The notes: generated by a model from the letters alone, not told the origin. 64,000 nucleotides of DNA from Hymenobacter setariae (GCF_007713685.1 NZ_VMRJ01000006.1:1-64000); one strand, 5' to 3'. Positions 9,601-18,812 are shown, numbered from the stretch's first letter. Program-made: numbers and translations.

Positions 9601-10461
9601 CTATGCATTCAGCCCCTGTGGGTCAACGCCGCCGGTGGGGCGCAGCGCTTCGCGTATGCGGGTGAGGCGCTGCAAGAGGCCTTCGAGCTGGTCGAGGGGC
9701 AGCATGTTGGCGCCGTCGGAGAGGGCTGTGGCGGGCGTGGGGTGGGTCTCGATGAACAAGCCATCGGCCCCAACGGCAATGGCCGCTTTAGCGATGGTTT
9801 CGATGAGGGCGGGCTGGCCACCCGTCACGCCGCTGCTTTGGTTGGGCTGCTGTAGCGAGTGCGTCACGTCCATCACCACGGGCACGCCGAAGCTGCGCAT
9901 GGTAGGTAGGTTGCGGAAGTCAACTACGAGGTCGCTGTAGCCAAAGGAGTTGCCGCGGTCGGTGAGAATAACGTTAGGGTTGCCGGCGCCTTGCACTTTG
10001 TCCATGGCCCAGCGCATGGCCTCGCCGTTTAGGAACTGGCCTTTCTTGATGTTTACAACCTTGCCGGTTTTGGCGGCGGCTACCAATAGCTCGGTCTGGC
10101 GGCAGAGGAAAGCCGGAATTTGCAGCACATCCACATACTCGGCGGCCAGGGCTGCCTCGTCCGATTCGTGAATGTCGGTGACGGTGGGCACGCCAATCTC
10201 GCGGCCTACTTTCTGCAAGATGCGCAGTGCCGTTTCGTCGCCAATGCCCGTGAAGGAGTCGAGCCGCGAGCGGTTGGCCTTGCGATACGAGCCCTTAAAA
10301 ATGTACGGAATCTGGAGCTTATCGGTGATGTGTTTTACGCGCTCGGCTATGCGCAGCGCCATGTCTTCGCCCTCGATGACGCAGGGGCCCGCCATCAAAA
10401 AAAACTGACCAGAGTTGGTATTGCGGAAGTGAGGCAGGGTGTTGGCGAGGGAGGTAAGCAT
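9601..10461 (-). CDS. kdsA: 3-deoxy-8-phosphooctulonate synthase
   Basis: KdsA condenses phosphoenolpyruvate with arabinose 5-phosphate to give KDO 8-phosphate for lipopolysaccharide inner core. The 286-residue protein shows the typical MAGPCVIE segment, FKGSYRKANRS, TDIHE, and DRGNSFGY followed by VMDVTHSLQQP. ATG 10461 is preferred over a TTG two codons upstream. Presence of kdsA fits a Gram-negative envelope with KDO. Confidence 0.95.
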   Translation of the reverse strand: MLTSLANTLPHFRNTNSGQFFLMAGPCVIEGEDMALRIAERVKHITDKLQIPYIFKGSYRKANRSRLDSFTGIGDETALRILQKVGREIGVPTVTDIHESDEAALAAEYVDVLQIPAFLCRQTELLVAAAKTGKVVNIKKGQFLNGEAMRWAMDKVQGAGNPNVILTDRGNSFGYSDLVVDFRNLPTMRSFGVPVVMDVTHSLQQPNQSSGVTGGQPALIETIAKAAIAVGADGLFIETHPTPATALSDGANMLPLDQLEGLLQRLTRIREALRPTGGVDPQGLNA

Positions 10462-10530
10462 GGGCAAGTAGGTAATGACGAATTGAGTACGGCTGTTATG
10501 GCTGCGCGAGGCTTGCCATAAGTAGGGTGT

Positions 10531-11142
10531 TTACAGCTTCTGGAGGCAAATAAATAGCTCGCGGCCGGCGCGGGCGGGCAGCGAGTTGTGGGCAGTTTCG
10601 AAATGAATAAACCGGAAATACGGCTCGAAGTACGCTGCGTACTCTTCGCGGCTGCCGCCGAAAGGCGGCTCGGTGGCCCCAGCAAACGGGGTGTCGAAGA
10701 GCAGCCCAACGAGTTTGCCGCCCGGCCGCAACAGCCGCGCGCACTGCTGGCCGTAGGCCGGCCGTAGGCTAGGGTGGAGGGCACAAAAGAAAGTCTGCTC
10801 GATTATCAAATCGAAGGTGTCAGCCTCACCTAGGGCAAAAAAGTCGGCCTGCCAAAGATGCTGGCGCGGGAAGTCGGGTACGCGGGCGGCTAGCTCGGCC
10901 AGAGGCTCGGGCGCTAGGTCGGCTACTACTACTTGTTGCAGCCCTAGGTGGTGCAAATACTCGGCTTCGTAGGCGCGGCCCGCGCCCGGAATAAGGATGC
11001 GTGGCTGCTGCTGCACGTCGAGCTGGTCGAAGTAAGCTTGCAGCGGTGGGGTGACGCGCCCGGCATCCCAGCCGGCGCGGCCGGGGGCCGTGTAGCGCGC
11101 CTGCCAATAGGCAGCATCGAAGGCCGGAGGAACCGTTTGCAT
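10531..11142 (-). CDS. TPMT-family SAM-dependent methyltransferase
   Basis: A 203-residue protein of the thiopurine S-methyltransferase fold family. It begins with the hallmark N-terminal pattern (YWQARY...GWDAGRVTPPL), then the SAM-binding ILIPGAGRAYEAEYL and the late QTFFCALHP segment. Members methylate thiols, selenols or halides; the natural substrate here is unknown. A perfect TACCTTTG -7 box on the minus strand at 11202-11209 implies a leader of about 60 nt. Confidence 0.88.
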   Translation of the reverse strand: MQTVPPAFDAAYWQARYTAPGRAGWDAGRVTPPLQAYFDQLDVQQQPRILIPGAGRAYEAEYLHHLGLQQVVVADLAPEPLAELAARVPDFPRQHLWQADFFALGEADTFDLIIEQTFFCALHPSLRPAYGQQCARLLRPGGKLVGLLFDTPFAGATEPPFGGSREEYAAYFEPYFRFIHFETAHNSLPARAGRELFICLQKL

Positions 11143-11201
11143 AGCAGCAAAGTATAACGCAGATTAGGCGGAGTAGAAATAAACGCTATTTTTACCCGTT
11201 A

Positions 11202-11209
11202 CAAAGGTA
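11202..11209 (-). promoter_or_regulatory. -7 box TACCTTTG for the TPMT-like gene
   Basis: Exact match to the Bacteroidota TAnnTTTG element on the minus strand, about 60 nt ahead of ATG 11142. No clear TTG -33 element at the usual spacing. Confidence 0.5.
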
Positions 11210-11273
11210 GCCGCCTTGCTTGGCGGCTGGCTCTTGTACGCATCTCTTTCACTTTTTTGGCCCACCTCCCCGC

Positions 11274-12227
11274 ATGGAACCTCAGAACGAACAACCCGAA
11301 CCCCGCCAGAATAACAGCCGCGTCCTGCTATGGGTGGCGCTAGTCCTCGTGCTGCTCGGTATCAACGGCGTCCTGTTTTACCTGAATACTCAGAAAAAGA
11401 CTGAGAACGAGCAGCTTACCACGCAGGTGCAAGCAAAAGACGCCAAGCTGGAAGCTCAAATCAAGGAGTTTGAAGACCTGAAAGCTAACTACGAGCGCCA
11501 AAGCCAAGACCTGCAAAAGCTAGGCTTGAGCAATGACTCGCTGGTGGCTCGCATCGCGGGTATCAACGCCGATTTGCTGAAGTTGCGCTCGTTTAAGGCG
11601 GGCTCGTTTTCGCTGGCCCAGCAGAAGCAGTTTAAGCAGCGTGCGCTCAACCTAGAGAGCCAGCTGAAGAAAAAAGACGACGAAATTGCAGCGCTGAAAG
11701 CATCGAACGAAACGCTGTACACCGAAACGACGACGCTAAAGGAAAAGCAGAACAAGCTGACCGATACCATCAGCACGATTGCTAAGACCAACCGCGAGTT
11801 GAGCGATAAAGTCAATGTAGCCTCGCGCTTGCAAGCTGATAACATCCACGTAAGCATCCTGACCTCGAAGAATAAGGAGAAGGATGATGACAAAGAAGAA
11901 TTCAAAGCCAAGCGCGTCGACCGCTTGAAAGTGACCTTCAACCTGGCTCGTAACGACGTGTCGCCGAAGGAAACCAAGCAGATTTACATGCGCATTCTAG
12001 AGCCTGACGGCGCTGCTCTTTACAACCTGAGCACCGGCGGCGGCACCTTCACCGTGGATGGCCAAGAGGCCTTCTACACCCAGAAGCAGGACGTAGTATT
12101 CGACAACACTAAACAGCCCCTGAATTTTGTGTACGCCAAAGGCGGTGACTACAAAATCGGCCAGCACACCGTGGAGCTGTACGAAGGCGGTGCCCTGATG
12201 GGCAAGACTACCTTCACGCTGAAATAG
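11274..12227 (+). CDS. Membrane-anchored coiled-coil protein
   Basis: A 317-residue protein of unknown function. It has a short polar N-terminus (rich in Gln, Glu and Pro), one membrane segment (about residues 17-37), a long Lys/Glu/Gln-rich coiled coil (about 38-195), then a C-terminal globular beta-rich region of about 120 residues. Topology suggests an inner-membrane anchor with a periplasmic coiled coil. ATG 11274 starts right before the anchor; an in-frame TTG at 11220 is not favoured. A strong terminator follows. Similar architectures are widespread in Bacteroidota as hypothetical proteins. Confidence 0.75.
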   Translation: MEPQNEQPEPRQNNSRVLLWVALVLVLLGINGVLFYLNTQKKTENEQLTTQVQAKDAKLEAQIKEFEDLKANYERQSQDLQKLGLSNDSLVARIAGINADLLKLRSFKAGSFSLAQQKQFKQRALNLESQLKKKDDEIAALKASNETLYTETTTLKEKQNKLTDTISTIAKTNRELSDKVNVASRLQADNIHVSILTSKNKEKDDDKEEFKAKRVDRLKVTFNLARNDVSPKETKQIYMRILEPDGAALYNLSTGGGTFTVDGQEAFYTQKQDVVFDNTKQPLNFVYAKGGDYKIGQHTVELYEGGALMGKTTFTLK

Positions 12228-12247
12228 AAGTAAGTAGTTAGCAATAC

Positions 12248-12282
12248 AAAAAGCCCTGCCACCTAGGTGGTAGGGCTTTTTT
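12248..12282 (+). terminator. Rho-independent terminator centred on CCTAGG
   Basis: A-run, GCCCT-G-CCACC stem, and its complement around the palindrome ACCTAGGT, then a T-run. It follows the coiled-coil gene by about 20 nt; CCTAGG forms the tip of the hairpin. Confidence 0.88.
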
Positions 12283-12315
12283 GTGCTTGTCCTCGGCCTG
12301 ATGAACCGCTTTTGG

Positions 12316-12334
12316 GAGTCTGCAACGCAGACTC
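12316..12334. repeat. Small hairpin, possible REP-like unit
   Basis: A perfect 8-bp inverted repeat (GAGTCTGC / GCAGACTC) with a 3-nt loop in the spacer after the coiled-coil gene. It resembles the shape of a second hairpin at 55951-55970. Two copies are too few to call a family. Confidence 0.35.
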
Positions 12335-12384
12335 GAGAACCTAGGCATCTGAATACTGGCAGGCGTAAGCCAAACGCTGGATAG

Positions 12385-12864
12385 CTAATTAGCCGCGGTG
12401 GTTAAGCGGCGGGCAGTGGCTTCGAGGCGGCGCACGGCTTCGCTTTTTTCGGCTTCTGGGCTTTGCTTTTGTAGCACTTGTGCCGCGCCTTGCAGAAATA
12501 CCACCGCTTTGCTGCGCGTGTAAACTAGCGGCGTAGGCTGGCTGGCACCTAGGGTAATGGCAAAGGTGCCAAACTTAGTGTCTTTGCTAGTTGGCTTATT
12601 AGCAGTAGCATAGCTTTCGGCGTAGCGTAGCAGTGGAGCAAATTCAGTTGCTGTAAGCAAGCACACATTCTGAAAAATGTAGCGGCCATCGAGGCCCTGA
12701 GCTGCATCGAGGGCGGGCTCTTGGGTAGTGAGGTATAAGTCCGGAATAGGCCGGCCTGCGGTGCCTAGGTGCGAGATTTTGATAAACGGCGCGTTAGGCG
12801 TTTGGGCCCAGCCGCTGAGGGCGGCCAGAAAAAACAGGCCGTAGAAGAACAATGATTTGAACAT
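12385..12864 (-). CDS. Secreted protein of unknown function
   Basis: A 159-residue protein with a clear signal peptide (about residues 1-20, ending SGWAQ) and no membrane segment after it, so periplasmic or exported. The mature part has no domain I recognise. The C-terminal 40 residues are rich in Lys, Glu and Arg and look helical. It starts at ATG 12864, 38 nt downstream of a perfect minus-strand TATATTTG -7 box that lies within a 63-bp sequence duplicated upstream of the next minus-strand gene, suggesting shared control. Confidence 0.7.
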   Translation of the reverse strand: MFKSLFFYGLFFLAALSGWAQTPNAPFIKISHLGTAGRPIPDLYLTTQEPALDAAQGLDGRYIFQNVCLLTATEFAPLLRYAESYATANKPTSKDTKFGTFAITLGASQPTPLVYTRSKAVVFLQGAAQVLQKQSPEAEKSEAVRRLEATARRLTTAAN

Positions 12865-12888
12865 GGTAATGAAGCTAGAGCGGCGTGA

Positions 12889-12951
12889 GCGCCGCCCTAG
12901 GCCAAATATACCCGACTTTTACGCGCTCGTCTCGCCTAAAACCACTCGCTT
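12889..12951. repeat. Copy 1 of a 63-bp duplicated promoter region
   Basis: Matches 13824-13886 in the same orientation at 53 of 63 positions; most differences are C/T or G/A transitions. Both copies contain a minus-strand TATATTTG -7 box and lie upstream of minus-strand genes (12385-12864 for this copy). Confidence 0.85.
12903..12910 (-). promoter_or_regulatory. -7 box TATATTTG inside repeat copy 1
   Basis: Exact TAnnTTTG match on the minus strand, about 38 nt ahead of the start of the secreted-protein gene. No canonical TTG -33 element was seen. Confidence 0.5.
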
Positions 12952-12997
12952 AGCTTCAGCCGTTTCATGATTACTAACTCAGCCGCAAGAGTCGCCT

Positions 12998-13675
12998 TTA
13001 GGTTATTGGCTCCGCTAGCTTGGCCTGGGCTTGGTAGGTGACAGCAGCGCAGTCGGTGCCTTTGGTAATGGGGCCAAACGTGGTGCCTAGGTTATCAAAG
13101 GCATTATCGAAGGAGCCACGCACGAGCAGCAGTTGGTCATCCTTGTTGGCCTTGAGCAAGCGGGCCACCAAATTGAGGGCTAGGTCTGAGGTAGCTGTAA
13201 TCAGAGCTGCCGGAGGGGCAGCTACTGCCGCCGCGGCCAGTAGGGCGGCGCGGGCGGCGTTAAACTGCTCATCTTGGCGAACTTCGTCGAGCAGCGCGCC
13301 AATGGCCCGCAGGTCGCTGTCGAGCTCGGTGAGCAGAATCCGATAATCGAGGTACTGCGGAATGCGTGGCGCCTGGGTCCGGTAAAGCGTAATGCCGCCT
13401 TCGCCAAGAGGGAGGTGAGACCACTTCTTCACTCCTTCAAACGTTTCCGAACACAGCTGAATGGGCTCAGCCGAAATACCATCGGTTACGATGGTGACGA
13501 GCTGCACCTCGGCCCGATTGAGCTCGCCATGCCGCTTAATGTGGACGTCTTGCAAAACCAAGCGCACGGCCTCCACCGATTGGGGCAAGCTACTGGCCGC
13601 AATGGTGCCGGCCAGCACCTCCCGGCGCAGGGCAGCCGAGGGCTCAAAGACAACGTCAGCTTCTAATAGGGTCAT
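12998..13675 (-). CDS. Cytoplasmic protein of unknown function
   Basis: A 225-residue protein without signal peptide or membrane segment. The N-terminal part (about 1-110) reads as alternating beta-strands; the middle (about 115-165) is helical and Ala-rich; I recognise no catalytic motif. ATG 13675 is chosen over an in-frame TTG at 13687. The likely promoter is the TATATTTG box in repeat copy 2 (13838-13845), giving a leader of about 160 nt. The gene lies between two copies of that repeat, so it may be co-regulated with the secreted protein downstream. Confidence 0.65.
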   Translation of the reverse strand: MTLLEADVVFEPSAALRREVLAGTIAASSLPQSVEAVRLVLQDVHIKRHGELNRAEVQLVTIVTDGISAEPIQLCSETFEGVKKWSHLPLGEGGITLYRTQAPRIPQYLDYRILLTELDSDLRAIGALLDEVRQDEQFNAARAALLAAAAVAAPPAALITATSDLALNLVARLLKANKDDQLLLVRGSFDNAFDNLGTTFGPITKGTDCAAVTYQAQAKLAEPIT

Positions 13676-13823
13676 GGTCCTAAACAAAAAGTTGAAACTG
13701 CTGGCGACGACCTGCTGGTAGCGCGGCCGGTCATTGCTTGCTTACGTTGCGAAGGCTGCTGAGATACAGCTAACCATAGTTTCTGGTCAGATAAGCAACC
13801 TAAGGGAAGCCAGGCTGGCATGC

Positions 13824-13886
13824 GCGCCGACCTAGACCAAATATATCCGACTTTTACGTGCTCGTTTCGCTTAAAACTGCCTGCTT
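13824..13886. repeat. Copy 2 of a 63-bp duplicated promoter region
   Basis: Partner of 12889-12951 (53 of 63 identical). It fills the spacer between the minus-strand unknown gene (12998-13675) and the plus-strand GH3 fusion gene, ending directly at that gene's TTG start. Confidence 0.85.
13838..13845 (-). promoter_or_regulatory. -7 box TATATTTG inside repeat copy 2
   Basis: Exact TAnnTTTG match on the minus strand, upstream of the gene starting at 13675. Its conservation in both repeat copies supports a functional promoter. Confidence 0.5.
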
Positions 13887-16800
13887 TTGTCCCGTATCAA
13901 ACTTCTGCTGCTTGCGCTGTTGCTGAGTGCGCCCCTATTAGCCACGGCTCAGCGCCGTCCCGCCGCCCGGCCCATAAAGAAAACTGTGCGCCGTGTGGTC
14001 CCTAGGGCCACTGGCCAGGCGCCTGGCTTCCTGAGCTACCTGCACTCGCCCTGGGTCGACAGCTTGATGCGGAGCCTCACGCCGCGGCAACGGGTGGCAC
14101 AGCTATTTATGGTGGCAGCTTACTCCAATAAACCCGCTATCTACCAAGATTCTATCTCGACGCTAATTAAAGATTATGGCATCGGGGGCTTGATATATTT
14201 TCAGGGTGGGCCAGTGCGGCAGACGCGCTTGCTCAACCGCTTCCAGAGCCAGAGCCGAATACCGCTGCTGGTGGCCATGGATGGGGAGTGGGGCGCGGGC
14301 ATGCGCCTCGACAGCGTGCTGCGCTTTCCGTACCAAATGAGCCTAGGGGCCGTACCCGAGGCCGATTCGGCGCTCATCTACGACATGGGGCGCGAGGTAG
14401 CGCGGCAGTTCACGCGGCTGGGCATGCAGGTAAATTTTGCGCCGGTGGTCGATGTCAACAACAACCCCGCTAACCCGGTTATCGGCTTTCGCTCGTGGGG
14501 CGAAAACCCGGCCGCCGTGGCGCGCCTCAGCCGCCTCTACATGCGCGGTATGCAAGATGCGGGCGTGCTGGCCGTGGCCAAGCACTTCCCCGGCCACGGC
14601 GATGTCGATGCCGACTCGCACCTGGCGCTACCCATTGTGCGCGTAGACCGCGGCCGGCTCGATTCACTGGAGCTGCCGTCGTTTAAGAATATGATTGCCA
14701 ACGGTATTGGCGGTATGATGGTGGCCCACCTTAACGTGCCCGCGCTCGACAGCACGGGTGCGCCGACTACACTTTCGAAGCCTGTTGTGACGGGGCTGCT
14801 GCGCCAGAAGCTGGGCTTCAAAGGCGTGGTGTTCACCGATGCCATGAATATGAAGGGCGTGATTACCAAAGTGCCTACGGGCGAGGCCGAGGTGCGCGCC
14901 ATTTTGGCTGGCAACGATGTGCTGGAATTCAGCAAAAGTGTGCCCGTGGCTCTGCAAGCCGTGCTGGCGGCCGTGGACAGCGGGCGCATTTCGCAGGCGC
15001 GCATCGACGAAAGCTGCCGCCGCGTGCTGGCCCTCAAGCAGTGGGCCGGCCTGCGCAAGTACCGGCCAGTCGTAGAGAAGAATATTATTGCTGACCTCAA
15101 TCCTGCGCATGCCCGCTACCTCAGCCACCGCCTCACGGAGCACAGCATTACGCTGCTGCGCAACCAGCGCAATATCTTGCCCTTGCAGCGCCTCGACACC
15201 CTGCGCGTGGCTACGCTGGTGTTGGGTGGCACCCCCGCCGATACCACCGATTTTCAGCGCGCCGTGGCCGACTACGACGCGCAGGTGGCACACTTCCATT
15301 TGCCTGCCGCTCCGACCATGGACGAGCTAATGGACGTGCGAGCCAAGCTCTTCACGTATGACGTGGTGCTAGTGGCATTGCAAAGCCTAGGCCGCCTGCC
15401 GGCCACTAGCTTCGGCATTGCGCCCGAGGCTCAGTTGCTACTGCGCGAGCTTACCAAACCTGGCCAGCAGGTAGTACTCAGCGTGTTTGGCTCGGCCTAC
15501 GCTGTGGCCAAAGTGCGCGACTACGACCGCGCCAGCGCCGTGGTGCTGGCCTACCAGGAAAGCACCGACGCTCAGCAACTAGCGGCGCAGCTCATCTTCG
15601 GGGGCATCGGCGCCCGCGGCAAGCTGCCCGTAACGGTGGCCAACAACTTGCCCGCGGGCTTTGGCCTTACCACCCAGCCCGGCCTGCGCCTCGCCTATGC
15701 CCACCCCGAAGACGCGGGTATGAATGCGCGCCTCGAATCGCGCATCGACAGCGTAATGGCGCAGGCCCTGGCCGCCGGTGCCACGCCGGGCGGGCAGGTC
15801 GTCATTGCCCGACGCGGAGTAGTAGTGTTGCGTAAAAGCTATGGCTACCAAGCTGCTATCAACGGTGCGGCTCTGCCGACTGCTGGCACACCGAGTGTGG
15901 CCGTAGCTTCGGCGGCTGGCAATTTTGGCAGCGAGCCGGGTAGTGTACCAGCGACTAGTCAGCCAACTGCAGTAACCGCGCAGCCTGCTTCGGCCCGCTT
16001 GGTACGAGATACCGATGTGTATGACCTAGCCTCGCTCACCAAGGTACTGGCCGCCACGCCCGCGCTACTCAAGCTGCAAGAGCAGGACAAATTCAGCCCC
16101 GACAGCACCCTAGGGCAGTTTTTTCCCTTCCTGCGCAAAACCGACAAAGCAAGCCTGAAAATGCGCGACGTGCTGGCGCACCAAGCCGGGTTGCCCGCCT
16201 GGATTCCGTTCTGGAAAGCCTTGGCCACGGATGATGGCACGCTGCGCCGCCGCTGGTTCCGGCCCGATTCGTCGGCGCGGTTTCCGCTGCCGGTGGCGCG
16301 CGGGCTGTGGGGCCGCAAGGATTTGCCGACCTTCATCTACGAGCAAATTGGAGCTGCGCCGCTCAATGCCAAGCAGGATTATGTGTACTCCGACCTCTCG
16401 TTTTATCTGTATCCTGACCTCGTGCGGCGGCGTACCGGCCAGCCGTTTGCAGAGTTTCTGGCCAAGCAAGTGTACCGGCCGCTGGGCTCGGGGCTGCACT
16501 TTCAGCCGCTGCACCACGTAGCCGAAAGCCGAATTGCGCCTACTGAATATGATTCGCTGTTCCGGCGGCAACTGCTGCGCGGCTACGTCGATGATGAGGG
16601 CGCAGCACTCCTAGGTGGCATTTCGGGCCACGCGGGTCTATTTGGCTCAGCCAATGATGTGGCGCAACTGGCCCAAGCCTACGCCTGGGGCGGGCGCTAC
16701 GGCGGCCAGCAGGTGTTCAAACCAGAGATTCTAGCCGACTACACGCGGTGCCAGTTTTGCCCCACCAATCGGCGCGGTCTGGCCTTCGACCGGCCCAGCA

Positions 16801-17012
16801 GCCCCGCCACGGGCAACACGGCGCCCGGCGCTTCGGCCAGCAGCTTCGGGCACTCAGGCTTCACAGGGACTTACTTCTGGGTTGACCCCGAAAAGGAGTT
16901 GGTGGTAGTGGTGCTCACCAACCGCCTCAACCCTTCGCGGCGTAACAATAAACTGAGCCAGCTCAACGTGCGGACCCAAATTCAGCAGGTAGCTATTGAG
17001 GCGATAAGGTGA
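13887..17012 (+). CDS. GH3 beta-N-acetylhexosaminidase fused to a beta-lactamase-like serine hydrolase
   Basis: A 1041-residue exported two-enzyme fusion. A signal peptide (about 1-22) is followed by a GH3 N-terminal barrel whose NagZ-type loop KHFPGHGDVDADSH starts at Lys232, then a GH3 C-terminal-like domain (about 410-600), then a class C beta-lactamase/DD-peptidase fold (about 620-1035). The latter has SxxK as SLTK (Ser716, Lys719) and a YSD triad around residue 833. A role in peptidoglycan turnover (muropeptide cleavage plus peptide or ester hydrolysis) is inferred. This architecture is known in Bacteroidota. The start is TTG 13887, chosen because it begins the signal peptide and a stop lies 15 nt upstream. 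Confidence 0.88.
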   Translation: MSRIKLLLLALLLSAPLLATAQRRPAARPIKKTVRRVVPRATGQAPGFLSYLHSPWVDSLMRSLTPRQRVAQLFMVAAYSNKPAIYQDSISTLIKDYGIGGLIYFQGGPVRQTRLLNRFQSQSRIPLLVAMDGEWGAGMRLDSVLRFPYQMSLGAVPEADSALIYDMGREVARQFTRLGMQVNFAPVVDVNNNPANPVIGFRSWGENPAAVARLSRLYMRGMQDAGVLAVAKHFPGHGDVDADSHLALPIVRVDRGRLDSLELPSFKNMIANGIGGMMVAHLNVPALDSTGAPTTLSKPVVTGLLRQKLGFKGVVFTDAMNMKGVITKVPTGEAEVRAILAGNDVLEFSKSVPVALQAVLAAVDSGRISQARIDESCRRVLALKQWAGLRKYRPVVEKNIIADLNPAHARYLSHRLTEHSITLLRNQRNILPLQRLDTLRVATLVLGGTPADTTDFQRAVADYDAQVAHFHLPAAPTMDELMDVRAKLFTYDVVLVALQSLGRLPATSFGIAPEAQLLLRELTKPGQQVVLSVFGSAYAVAKVRDYDRASAVVLAYQESTDAQQLAAQLIFGGIGARGKLPVTVANNLPAGFGLTTQPGLRLAYAHPEDAGMNARLESRIDSVMAQALAAGATPGGQVVIARRGVVVLRKSYGYQAAINGAALPTAGTPSVAVASAAGNFGSEPGSVPATSQPTAVTAQPASARLVRDTDVYDLASLTKVLAATPALLKLQEQDKFSPDSTLGQFFPFLRKTDKASLKMRDVLAHQAGLPAWIPFWKALATDDGTLRRRWFRPDSSARFPLPVARGLWGRKDLPTFIYEQIGAAPLNAKQDYVYSDLSFYLYPDLVRRRTGQPFAEFLAKQVYRPLGSGLHFQPLHHVAESRIAPTEYDSLFRRQLLRGYVDDEGAALLGGISGHAGLFGSANDVAQLAQAYAWGGRYGGQQVFKPEILADYTRCQFCPTNRRGLAFDRPSSPATGNTAPGASASSFGHSGFTGTYFWVDPEKELVVVVLTNRLNPSRRNNKLSQLNVRTQIQQVAIEAIR

Positions 17013-17113
17013 GCCGAGTAGGGGAGGAAGGCTGTGGCAAAGATTTTAACCCTAGGTGCGCTTTAAGCGTGACCTAGGCTGCTATCTTCCGCTCACCAAC
17101 CTCATTCCCACCC

Positions 17114-18742
17114 ATGCTAGGATTAATGATGTCGACGCCCCTGCGCATTGCAGGGCTTCTCGAGCACGACGCCAAGTGGCACGCCGATACCGAAATCGTG
17201 TCGCGCCTGCCTGAGGGCGGCCTGCACCGCTACACCTACGCCGCCGCCCACCAGCGTGCCCGGCAGCTGGCCAACGCCCTGCACCGCCTAGGTATCCAAA
17301 TGGGCGACCGCATCGGCACGCTGGCGTGGAATACGTACCGGCATTTTGAGCTGTACTACGGTATTTCGGGGATGGGCGCGGTGTGCCACACCATCAATCC
17401 GCGCTTATTCATCGAGCAGCTCATTTACATCATCAACCACGCCGAGGACCGGCTGCTGTTCTTCGACCTCACGTTTTTGCCTTTGGTCGAGAAGCTGGCC
17501 CCGCACTGCCCTAAGGTCGAAAAGTGGATACTGATGGCCGGGCCCGAGCACTTGCCCGCCGAGTCAACGTTGCCCGGCCTAGGTAGCTACGAGGCCCTGT
17601 TGGCCGCTGAAGCCGCTGACTACGAGTGGCCGACGTTTGACGAGAACACGGCTTCGTCGCTTTGCTATACCTCGGGCACCACCGACGAGCCCAAGGGCGT
17701 GCTCTACTCGCACCGCTCCACGCTGCTGCACAGCTACGCCGCCTCGCTGCCCGACTGCTTTAATTGCGGCGCCCGCGACGTGATTTTGCCCGTCGTGCCC
17801 ATGTTCCACGTCAATGCCTGGGGCATCCCGTACCTGGCGCCGCTCAATGGCTGCAAGCTCGTGCTGCCTGGCCCCGCGCTAGATGCGGCCAGTCTGTACG
17901 AGCTGTTTGAGAGCGAGCGAGTCACTTTCTCGGCTGGCGTGCCTACCATTTGGTTTGGATTACTGCAGTTCATGCGCCAAGGCCCGCGCAAGTTCAGCAC
18001 CTTGCGCAAAATGATAGTGGGCGGTGCTTCGTGCCCACCGGCTCTGCTACGGGCCTTTGATGAGGAGCTGGGCATCGAAATTCGCCACGCCTGGGGCATG
18101 AGCGAAACGTCGCCCCTAGGTACCGTGAGCACGCTCAAAGGCAAACACCTCGACTTGCCGGCTGATGCACAGTTCTTCTTGAAAATCAAGCAGGGCCGCG
18201 TCATCTTCGGCGTCGATATGGAGATAGTAGACGAGGCCGGGCAGCCGCTGCCGCACGATGGCGTGGCCTTCGGCGACCTGCTGGTGCGCGGGCCGTTCAT
18301 TGCCAGCGACTACTTTGGCACCACCCAGCCCAGTCAGCTCACGGCCAGCGGCTGGTTCAAAACCGGCGATGTGGCCACCATCGACCCCGATGGCTTCATG
18401 AACATTACCGACCGCTCGAAGGACGTGATAAAGTCGGGCGGCGAATGGATTTCGAGTATCGACCTCGAAAACCTGGCCATCGCGCACCCCGCCGTGGCCG
18501 AGGCCGCTGTCATCGGCGTGCCACACCCCAAATGGAGCGAGCGCCCGCTGCTAGTAGTAGTCCGCAAGCCCGACCACGACGTGACTGCCGCCGAGCTGCT
18601 GGCTTTCCTCGATGGCAAAATCGCACCCTGGTGGAAGCCCGACGCCGTGGAATTTGTGGCGCAACTGCCCCACACTGCCACCGGTAAGCTACTGAAGACT
18701 CAGCTACGCAAGGACTTCTCAGGGTACGAGTTGAACACCTAA
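17114..18742 (+). CDS. Fatty acyl-CoA ligase (AMP-forming, AlkK-like)
   Basis: A 542-residue member of the ANL adenylating superfamily. The AMP-binding P-loop is YTSGTTDEPKGV (about residue 185), followed by HAWGMSETSPLG (A5) and the SGWFKTGDVATID and DRSKDVIKSGGEW motifs (A7, A8); the A10 lysine lies in TATGKLLK near the end. The N-terminus matches the medium-chain AlkK type (MMSTPLRIAGLLEHDA). It activates fatty acids for beta-oxidation or lipid synthesis; chain length cannot be read from sequence. A bidirectional terminator follows. Confidence 0.9.
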   Translation: MLGLMMSTPLRIAGLLEHDAKWHADTEIVSRLPEGGLHRYTYAAAHQRARQLANALHRLGIQMGDRIGTLAWNTYRHFELYYGISGMGAVCHTINPRLFIEQLIYIINHAEDRLLFFDLTFLPLVEKLAPHCPKVEKWILMAGPEHLPAESTLPGLGSYEALLAAEAADYEWPTFDENTASSLCYTSGTTDEPKGVLYSHRSTLLHSYAASLPDCFNCGARDVILPVVPMFHVNAWGIPYLAPLNGCKLVLPGPALDAASLYELFESERVTFSAGVPTIWFGLLQFMRQGPRKFSTLRKMIVGGASCPPALLRAFDEELGIEIRHAWGMSETSPLGTVSTLKGKHLDLPADAQFFLKIKQGRVIFGVDMEIVDEAGQPLPHDGVAFGDLLVRGPFIASDYFGTTQPSQLTASGWFKTGDVATIDPDGFMNITDRSKDVIKSGGEWISSIDLENLAIAHPAVAEAAVIGVPHPKWSERPLLVVVRKPDHDVTAAELLAFLDGKIAPWWKPDAVEFVAQLPHTATGKLLKTQLRKDFSGYELNT

Positions 18743-18780
18743 GCTTCTGCTTCGAATAGCTTTTGAAATTGCACTTCCAC

Positions 18781-18812
18781 AAAAAAAGCCACCTTCATAG
18801 GTGGCTTTTTTT
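18781..18812. terminator. Bidirectional terminator, acyl-CoA ligase / DUF2723
   Basis: AAAAAAAGCCACC pairs perfectly with GGTGGCTTTTTTT around a 6-nt loop. It lies between two convergent genes. Confidence 0.92.
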
